The position numbers were made by a program, and so were the translations under genes. 64,000 bases of DNA, from NCBI RefSeq assembly GCF_003217155.1, contig NZ_QJSU01000001.1, positions 434,001 to 498,000 on the forward strand, read 5' to 3'. Below the pieces are notes generated by a model, which was not told where the DNA came from, did not search any database, and was given only the letters and a program-made list of their open reading frames with translations. Origin of the DNA: Psychrobacter fozii (lineage in GTDB: Bacteria; Pseudomonadota; Gammaproteobacteria; Pseudomonadales; Moraxellaceae). Positions 56,096 through 64,000 of this stretch are shown here, in pieces (the first letter of the stretch is position 1; each line of letters opens with the position of its first letter).

Positions 56096-57049
56096 CTAGC
56101 GATTACCTGCTTTTTTATCCATACTCATGAGCATCAGCTTAGCGAGCGATAGCACGATGAAGGTAATGACAAACAAGATTAAGCCCAGATGTAGTAAGGA
56201 AGCCAAATGTAGCTCACTCGACGCTTCTGCAAATTCATTCGCCAAGGCTGACGTAATCGTCACGCCTGACGTAAAGAGACTTGGACTGATGTTGAAGGCG
56301 TTACCAATCAAGAAAGTGACTGCCATCGTCTCGCCCAATGCACGACCCAATCCCAAAATGACGCCACCTACCACACCTGCTTTGGTATAAGGCAGGATAA
56401 TCTTGAACATGACTTCCCAAGTGGTCGCACCCATTCCATAAGCCGACTCTTTCAACAGGTCTGGTACAACCGAAAAAACATCACGCATGGTGGCTGCGAT
56501 AAACGGAATAATCATGATGGCAAGTACAAGGGATGCTGTGAACATACCTAGTCCCATTGGCGCACCTGCAAATAGTTTACCGATGATAGGCAGTGGGCCA
56601 ATGTGCTCAATGAACCATGGCTGAATGTGATCACCAAAGAAAGGCGCAAAGACAAACAATCCCCACATACCGTAAATGATAGAAGGGATACCAGCCAATA
56701 GCTCAATAGCGATACCAAGGGGCTTTTTTAAGAACTTTGGGCACATCTCAGTTAAAAATATGGCAATACCAAAGCTGACTGGAACCGCAATTAAGATAGC
56801 AATAAACGATGTCACTAACGTGCCGTAAATAGGCGCTAATGCACCATACTCATTGGCAACTGTATCCCAGTTATTACTGGTATAAAAACCCAAACCAAAT
56901 GCTTGAATGCTCGGCCATGCGCCGACTATCAATGATACTAAAATACCACCTAAAGACATTAGGACAAGAATGGCAAAAGCTTTGGTTGCATTAACAAACA
57001 AAAAATCGTAACGTTTTTGTTTAGCCAATTGGGACCTTAAATCATTCAT
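56096..57049 (-). CDS. pstC: Phosphate ABC transporter permease PstC
   Basis: 317 residues, close to the family size. First [49 protein letters not shown] (PstC hallmark), [21 protein letters not shown], the EAA-type loop [20 protein letters not shown] and [18 protein letters not shown]. It follows pstS by 174 bp, a gap holding two strong hairpins. Confidence 0.95.
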   Translation of the reverse strand: MNDLRSQLAKQKRYDFLFVNATKAFAILVLMSLGGILVSLIVGAWPSIQAFGLGFYTSNNWDTVANEYGALAPIYGTLVTSFIAILIAVPVSFGIAIFLTEMCPKFLKKPLGIAIELLAGIPSIIYGMWGLFVFAPFFGDHIQPWFIEHIGPLPIIGKLFAGAPMGLGMFTASLVLAIMIIPFIAATMRDVFSVVPDLLKESAYGMGATTWEVMFKIILPYTKAGVVGGVILGLGRALGETMAVTFLIGNAFNISPSLFTSGVTITSALANEFAEASSELHLASLLHLGLILFVITFIVLSLAKLMLMSMDKKAGNR

Positions 57050-57101
57050 AAGTGTCTCAGCATTGAATAGGGTTGAGTCAAAATATTAGAAATCTTTATT
57101 G

Positions 57102-57182
57102 GGTTTTATCACAGCAAGCTTAGGCTCAAACTTACTGTGATAAAACCTCTCAAATAACTACCGGAGAATAGTTATTCGAGAG
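57102..57182. repeat. Two hairpins between pstS and pstC
   Basis: GGTTTTATCACAG (57102-57114) pairs perfectly with CTGTGATAAAACC (57135-57147); next to it CTCTCAAATAACTA (57147-57160) pairs with TAGTTATTCGAGAG (57169-57182) with one mismatch. On the minus strand no T-run long enough for a strong terminator follows either. Such stems commonly favour a binding-protein gene over the permease genes. Confidence 0.75.
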
Positions 57183-57223
57183 GGTAACTCGTAACGTGCT
57201 AAAGCTTATTTAGCAGATACCAG

Positions 57224-58381
57224 TTACTGAGCTGGCTTGTAGACTGGTTGTCCATCACTGCCTTTTACGTCATTCCATTTGGCTTTGAATAAGGCAACAG
57301 CTGTATCAGAGAATGGAACATAATCTAGTGCCATGGCATCATCGTCACCTTGGGTATAGGCCCAATCAAAGAAGTTCAGCACACCAGCCACTTGCTGAGG
57401 ATTTTCTGGTTGCTTGTGTACTAAGATAAAGGTCGCAGCAGCGATAGGCCATGCTTGCTCAGTCTCAGAGTTAGTGATGACTTTATAAAAGCCTTCTTGC
57501 TGTGACCAGTCGATATCACCAGCCGCTGCAAAGGTTTCTGCAGAAGGTTGTACGAAGTTACCCGCAGCATTTTTTAGCGCTGTGTGTGACATTTTGTTTT
57601 GCTTGGCATAAGCATACTCAACGTAACCGATAGAATTTTTCATACGGTTTACGTAGCTTGATACGCCTTCGTTACCTTTACCGCCTGCACCAGTAGCAGA
57701 GGTTGGCCATTTCACAGTCTTATCAACGCCGACACTGTCTTTCCAGTCCGTTGACACTTTTGCTAAATAATCAGTGAAGTTAAAAGTCGTACCTGAACCG
57801 TCTGAGCGGAATACGGTAGTAATAGCAGCATCAGGTAATGTCAAATCTGGGTTCATTGCTTTGATAGCCGGATCATTCCAGTTGCTAATTTTGCCCAAAT
57901 AGATATCTGCTAATGTTGTACCGTCTAACTGTAATTGACCAGGCTCAACACCGTCGATGTTTACGATAGGTACGACACCACCGATAACGGTTGGAAACTG
58001 AATCAAGCCTGCTTCGTCTAACTCTTCAGGCGTCATCGGTGCATCAGAAGCGCCGAAATCGACAGTTTTTGATTGAATCTGTTTGATACCACCAGAAGAA
58101 CCAATTGATTGATAGTTGACTTGACCACCAGTCGCACCATTATAGTCATAAGACCATTTGGCATAGATAGGCTGCGGGAACGATGCGCCTGCACCTGTGA
58201 TATTCATTGCGATATTCTCAGCAGATTTAAAACCTGTTGTAGAAGAAGATACTGTCTGAGTGGTTGCCTCAGTGCTGACAGCGCTACTATCAGCAGCTGA
58301 CTCTGTCGTTTCAGTCGATTTATTACATGCCGTAAGCACTAATGTACAACTAACGGCCACTGCTAATAACGAATAACGCAT
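57224..58381 (-). CDS. pstS: Phosphate-binding protein PstS
   Basis: Periplasmic phosphate receptor, 385 residues. Lipoprotein signal MRYSLLAVAVSCTLVLTAC with Cys at 19, then a Ser/Thr-rich linker (about 20-50). Phosphate-site loops: ITGAGASFPQPIYAKW, YQSIGSSGGIKQI, FGASDAPMTPEEL, VFRSDGSGTTFNFTDYL and ATGAGGKGNEGVSSYV. First gene of the Pho-regulated operon with a PhoB box 75 bp before its start. The lipid anchor differs from the free E. coli PstS but is seen in other Moraxellaceae-type proteins by my reading. Confidence 0.96.
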   Translation of the reverse strand: MRYSLLAVAVSCTLVLTACNKSTETTESAADSSAVSTEATTQTVSSSTTGFKSAENIAMNITGAGASFPQPIYAKWSYDYNGATGGQVNYQSIGSSGGIKQIQSKTVDFGASDAPMTPEELDEAGLIQFPTVIGGVVPIVNIDGVEPGQLQLDGTTLADIYLGKISNWNDPAIKAMNPDLTLPDAAITTVFRSDGSGTTFNFTDYLAKVSTDWKDSVGVDKTVKWPTSATGAGGKGNEGVSSYVNRMKNSIGYVEYAYAKQNKMSHTALKNAAGNFVQPSAETFAAAGDIDWSQQEGFYKVITNSETEQAWPIAAATFILVHKQPENPQQVAGVLNFFDWAYTQGDDDAMALDYVPFSDTAVALFKAKWNDVKGSDGQPVYKPAQ

Positions 58382-58455
58382 GTAAGACTCCTAAAGTTTA
58401 ACAACGATACAAAAAAGCATTGTTTGTGACATGCGTGCTATCTTGACAAGTTTTT

Positions 58456-58473
58456 ATGACAGTTTAATGACAA
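58456..58473 (-). promoter_or_regulatory. PhoB box upstream of pstS
   Basis: On the minus strand TTGTCATTAAACTGTCAT: two 7-bp TGTCAT half-sites spaced by 4 nt, as in the E. coli Pho box CTGTCATNNNNCTGTCAT with one base different. A third TTGTCA follows about 13 nt downstream. It is the only site of this kind I see in the window. Confidence 0.88.
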
Positions 58474-58719
58474 CCTTATGAATCTTTCATTTGCTGTAAT
58501 AAATGTGCAATTTGAGAAGTCTTAGAAGAATAAAGATGTGCCTACTTATTACAGCGCATTTATTAAGTAGTAGTTAAAGAGCGCTTATCGAAGGGTGCTC
58601 ATGTTCTGTGCTTATCACAGATTTGAAATCTGCTGTGTAGATGGAACAACTATGACCAAATACCATTAGCCCTCATAGCAGAATTTTGTTAGTATGAAGA
58701 AGATTCACAACACTGACAG

Positions 58720-58830
58720 ACTCGGGGTGCGGTGTATTATTGGCTCGCTTTATTAAAGTAGATGCCCTAATACATTCGCTGAGAGATCACCCGCCGAACC
58801 TGATGCGGTTAGTACCGACGCAGGGAAGTC
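58720..58830 (+). promoter_or_regulatory. TPP riboswitch (THI element) before thiC
   Basis: Conserved blocks in order: CTCGGGGTGC, an extended P3 arm (about 58731-58775), GCTGAGAGATCACCC, CCGAACCTGAT and GCGGTTAGTACCGACGCAGGGAAGT. These match the thi-box CTGAGA and ACCTGA...GCGTAGGGAA consensus. Thiamine diphosphate binding would lower thiC expression. The aptamer ends 265 nt before the thiC ATG, so the expression platform is far upstream of, or distinct from, the ribosome site. Confidence 0.95.
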
Positions 58831-61192
<2,362 letters not shown>

Positions 61193-61221
61193 CGCTTTAC
61201 TTACTAGAAACTGATTAACTT

Positions 61222-61258
61222 AAAAAGCTTGAATCCAACCAATGGGTTCAAGCTTTTT
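61222..61258. terminator. Terminator between thiC and the membrane-protein gene
   Basis: AAAAAGCTTGAATCC / GGGTTCAAGCTTTTT stem (one G-T pair) with a 7-nt loop and T-run on the plus strand; A-rich on the left, so it may act both ways. Confidence 0.9.
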
Positions 61259-61263
61259 TATAC

Positions 61264-62331
61264 CTACTTGTGCGGATAGTAGAAAATTCGTTTCAAATAA
61301 GAATCGCATAACTTCATAATGATTAGATAAAAAGGCAAAGCCAGTGGATAGCCGAAGACGACAATCAAAAATATATAACCATGATACCTGCTAGCATTCT
61401 CGCCTAGTAACCAGTCTATAAGGTAAATTTTATAGAAAACTATCATCAATGCTATAAAAGGTACAATTAATACTCCCAACCAAAGAATTGTTTTCGCTTT
61501 TTTAGAACGCCTTTCGTGACTCCAACGCAACGATCTATAATGAATAAAACCAAATAACATTATCGATACTAAGAACACTACTCTTCCATCTAAATCAATT
61601 AACCATTGCGCCAAAGAACTTGGTGGCTGTTGATAAGATATTTCTAGAACATCCTTAGGAATATGATCAAAGAACCACTTCGAATCAACTTGTATCGCTC
61701 CACTTAACGGCTTCCCAAGATTAGTCTTCAAGTATTGCGACTCGTCAGCAATCTTTAGATTAACGGTCAGGTCACCAAAGCTTTTCCAAGTTTTGGCAGG
61801 TTTCAATGAATAGCTATAGATATACTGATTGGTCCAATTACTACGGTCTATTGTAGGATAAGCAGAATAGTCAACAGTAATAACATGGTTACCTTTACTT
61901 AAGTCTATTTCAAAGTATTTAGCATTACTATTAAACGGTATAGCCGTATCCGTTTCAGCATCATAATAGGAAGGCAGTGCTGTTGAACCACTTTCATAAT
62001 CGTAATTTTTCAGCACTGGTACAGTTTGACCATCTACTTTAATGACAAAGCTTTCGTATGAATCATCGCTCATATATTCTTCGAACACTTCAAAAATCAG
62101 CGGTATTCGTTCTTCTGCTTTATCGCTATAAATCTCGTAAGCAATATCATAATCAGCTTTATGAAAACCCTTACTGATATTGATATCTATAGTTTCAGAG
62201 AGAATATCAATATCTGTGCTCGAATATGCCGTGCTTGCAAAGGTACCATCATCGATGGGTGATGCCATATTAGCATAGCTAAACATGCTCGCACTTAGCA
62301 ATAACAACCCTATGATAGTAAATCGAAACAC
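61264..62331 (-). CDS. Exported membrane protein of unknown function
   Basis: I prefer the GTG at 62331 (MFRFTIIGLLLLSASMFSYA) because GGAG lies 5 nt upstream; an ATG at 62364 would add 11 residues before the signal. After the signal peptide (cut near SYA) comes an extracytoplasmic domain of about 215 residues rich in beta-type alternation (IDINISKGFHKADYDIAYEIYSD, FEIDLSKGNHVITVDYSAYP, SYSLKPAKTWKSFGDLTVNL), then three TM helices (VVFLVSIMLFGFIHY, ILWLGVLIVPFIALMIVF, GYIFLIVVFGYPLALPFYLII) with a basic linker. I do not recognise the family. Single-gene unit between two terminators. Confidence 0.75.
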   Translation of the reverse strand: MFRFTIIGLLLLSASMFSYANMASPIDDGTFASTAYSSTDIDILSETIDINISKGFHKADYDIAYEIYSDKAEERIPLIFEVFEEYMSDDSYESFVIKVDGQTVPVLKNYDYESGSTALPSYYDAETDTAIPFNSNAKYFEIDLSKGNHVITVDYSAYPTIDRSNWTNQYIYSYSLKPAKTWKSFGDLTVNLKIADESQYLKTNLGKPLSGAIQVDSKWFFDHIPKDVLEISYQQPPSSLAQWLIDLDGRVVFLVSIMLFGFIHYRSLRWSHERRSKKAKTILWLGVLIVPFIALMIVFYKIYLIDWLLGENASRYHGYIFLIVVFGYPLALPFYLIIMKLCDSYLKRIFYYPHK

Positions 62332-62398
62332 AATATCTCCAAGCCTTATTAAAAATAAACACAAGTTTACTTTTTATTGATAATAAAAACTATAAAAA

Positions 62399-62429
62399 AA
62401 TCCCAGCAAACATAACATTTACTGGGATT
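62399..62429 (-). terminator. Terminator after the aldolase gene
   Basis: AATCCCAGCAAA / TTTACTGGGATT (one mismatch in a 12-bp stem, 7-nt loop), followed on the minus strand by a T-run of 7. Confidence 0.85.
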
Positions 62430-62454
62430 ATAAATTCGCTTTCAATCTTTAACT

Positions 62455-63345
62455 TTAAACCTTCGACGCCTCATAAATCTCTTTGATTGACGCATCAATG
62501 ACACTGGTGAATTCTTCATCGCTTTGCTGCTTACTCAAGCCTTCAGTAAAGGCTCGCGAGAAACTGGCAATCATACCGGGGTTTTGCTTAAGCTTATCAC
62601 AAGCATCACTACGGCTATAACCGCCAGACAACGCCACAACTTTTAATACTTTTGGATGATCGATCAGCTCTTGATAGAAACCTGATTCCTCTGGCAATGT
62701 CAGTTTTAGCATGACTTGCTGCTCATCGTTCAAACGCTCCAGATTATGCAAAATACTGGTCTTCAATATAACTTCGCATTCATGCTTTTTGCTACTATTA
62801 ATATCTACTTCAGGCTCAACAATTGGCATCAAGCCTTTTGAAATAATTTGCTTTGCGACATCAAACTGCTGCTGTACAACCAGTTCAATACCATCGACAT
62901 TTGGCTCATAGATGACTGAGCGCATCTTAGTACCAAATACGGGATAATTTTTTGCTTTGTCTAATAATAGGTCTAAGTTCGGCATTGGCTTCATAACTTG
63001 CACGCCATTCATTTGCTCAGCCAGACCTTTATCTACCTTCAAAAATGGCACAATACTCTTATCTTCCCACAGATAGTTGGCCGTTGATTTGCCCTTAACC
63101 TCACGCTCCATGGTATCTTCGAATAAAATCGCGCCAAGTACACGCTCATTATCAAAAGCGGTGCAAGTCATCATACGAGCACGCATCTCATGTACTAAGT
63201 CGAACATGGCTTCGTCATTATCATAATCATCACTTGTGACACCATAGTTTTCTAGCGCCTTCGGTGTGCTACCGCCACTTTGGTCAAGTGCTGCGATGAA
63301 ACCTGAACTGGTTTTTATACGTTGTAATTGTTTTTCGTATTCCAT
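62455..63345 (-). CDS. Fructose-bisphosphate aldolase, class I
   Basis: Schiff-base aldolase of the short bacterial type, 296 residues. SGFIAALDQSGGSTPKALENYGV is the family start; GAILFEDTMEREVKG, VPFLKVDKGLAEQMNGVQ, GTKMRSVIYEPN, LMPIVEPEVDI, MLKLTLPEESGFYQ and VVALSGGYSRSDACDKL follow, with the Schiff-base Lys expected in the MLKLTLP strand. It cleaves or forms fructose 1,6-bisphosphate; in organisms without a full glycolysis it serves gluconeogenesis. No pgk/gap gene is adjacent. A terminator follows its stop. Confidence 0.93.
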   Translation of the reverse strand: MEYEKQLQRIKTSSGFIAALDQSGGSTPKALENYGVTSDDYDNDEAMFDLVHEMRARMMTCTAFDNERVLGAILFEDTMEREVKGKSTANYLWEDKSIVPFLKVDKGLAEQMNGVQVMKPMPNLDLLLDKAKNYPVFGTKMRSVIYEPNVDGIELVVQQQFDVAKQIISKGLMPIVEPEVDINSSKKHECEVILKTSILHNLERLNDEQQVMLKLTLPEESGFYQELIDHPKVLKVVALSGGYSRSDACDKLKQNPGMIASFSRAFTEGLSKQQSDEEFTSVIDASIKEIYEASKV

Positions 63346-63527
63346 TAAGAGTGCATCCTATTTTTATTGATTGAGGTCAAGTGTCACAAAACCAACTGCT
63401 TTTTGTCAACTTATATCAGCCTTGCTGTTTGTAGACAACCTTAACATAGGACACTCTTTACGCCTATATCTGATCGGTTAACGCTTTCATAAAGTCGTCA
63501 CCATACTCACGTCTTTAGAATAACTTT

Positions 63528-64000
63528 TTATGCTAAAAACAGTAGCGCCACGCAGCAAATCGCTAATAATAAGCCCAATACATTAATACGATTAAGATGC
63601 TCTTTAAAGATCCCAACACCAATCAAAGTAGCGACAGCGATAACACCAACATTCATACCAGTAAAGACGATACTGGGAGAGTCATGCATTACTTGATGGG
63701 CCCGTACATAGGCATAGATATTACCCATATTTAGTGTTCCCAGCAGCAATCCTGCCGCAATCGCATTTCCTTGCCAGCGCACACGAGTAACCAATAAATA
63801 AATCAGCAGTAATAAACCTGCCAACCCAAAACTGACAAATAACGTAAGTGGAAAAGCAGTACCTTGTTTGGCAACCTGCTTGAATAAGATATCAATGATG
63901 CCATAGCCAGCCCATACGCCAAACAACCAAATGGGAGTGTGTTTGGCCTGCTGACTAATCTCAGCATGCTGTGGACGATAGACCAAAGCTGCTAACGCCA
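63528..64000 (-). CDS. DMT/EamA-type permease, 5' end outside the window
   Basis: Only the C-terminal part is visible. The frame continues without a stop to position 64000 (LAALVYRPQHAE...), so the true start lies to the right. The visible part has five hydrophobic segments: WLFGVWAGYGIIDILF, LTLFVSFGLAGLLLLIYLLV, AIAAGLLLGTLNMGNIYAYV, PSIVFTGMNVGVIAVATLIGVGIF and NVLGLLLAICCVALLFLA, with the FKEHLNRINVLG stretch (EamA-like loop between the last two helices). A metabolite or drug transporter is likely; the substrate cannot be told. Confidence 0.8.
   Translation of the reverse strand, partial: ALAALVYRPQHAEISQQAKHTPIWLFGVWAGYGIIDILFKQVAKQGTAFPLTLFVSFGLAGLLLLIYLLVTRVRWQGNAIAAGLLLGTLNMGNIYAYVRAHQVMHDSPSIVFTGMNVGVIAVATLIGVGIFKEHLNRINVLGLLLAICCVALLFLA

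Overview
The window is a contiguous stretch of a gammaproteobacterial chromosome, most probably Psychrobacter (Moraxellaceae). Reasons: moderate G+C; divergent sdhCDAB and gltA next to sucAB-lpdA-sucCD; the argH / fimS-algR-hemC-hemD-hemX order shared with Pseudomonas and Acinetobacter; and an Acinetobacter-like galU / ugd-position gene / pgi / galE / pgm block. I see no tRNA, rRNA, insertion sequence, prophage or CRISPR array.

Layout. 1-6.7 kb (minus strand): rapZ (cut by the left edge), panC, panB, folK, pcnB, a secreted ComEA-like helix-hairpin-helix protein and mazG. 6.9-13.6 kb: nucleotide-sugar precursor genes, pgm/algC (+) facing a ugd-like gene, pgi, galU and galE (-). 13.8-24.3 kb: an AT-rich surface-polysaccharide locus with a GT99/KpsC-like transferase and a UDP-HexNAc dehydrogenase (+), then WbpB/WbpD/WbpE homologues and three glycosyltransferase genes (-). 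The set points to a 2,3-diacetamido-uronic-acid-containing glycan. No flippase, polymerase, ABC exporter or initiating transferase is in the window. 24.5-39.9 kb: TCA-cycle block sucD-sucC-lpdA-sucB-sucA, sdhB-sdhA-sdhD-sdhC (all -) and gltA (+). 39.9-49.7 kb: a putative lipoprotein, an HExxH protein, rarA, ribB, an acyl-CoA thioesterase, hemX-hemD-hemC and algR. 50-53 kb: fimS, argH, yggX. 53.1-58.4 kb: pstS-pstC-pstA-pstB-phoU behind a PhoB box. 58.7-61.2 kb: TPP riboswitch and thiC. 61.3-64 kb: an unknown membrane protein, class I fructose-bisphosphate aldolase and a partial DMT permease.

Most genes are housekeeping. The less ordinary signals are: (1) two 31-nt tandem units in the gltA leader, each an 18-nt hairpin with the same AGGGTA loop and a covarying stem pair; (2) a near-consensus Fur box between sdhC and gltA; (3) a UDP-glucose-dehydrogenase homologue whose NAD motif and catalytic Cys/Lys are gone, at the usual ugd position; (4) two 107-bp copies of a MITE-like repeat with TATAGTC termini; (5) strong hairpins in every gap of the suc operon and in the pstS-pstC gap; (6) a 930-residue protein with two glycosyltransferase domains and a coiled coil; (7) a poly(A) polymerase with a tail of about 320 residues; (8) degenerate catalytic domains in FimS and in the second half of RibB; (9) a GT99-like protein that ends where its conserved C-terminal motif should follow.

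All assignments were made by reading motifs and gene order; no database search was run.
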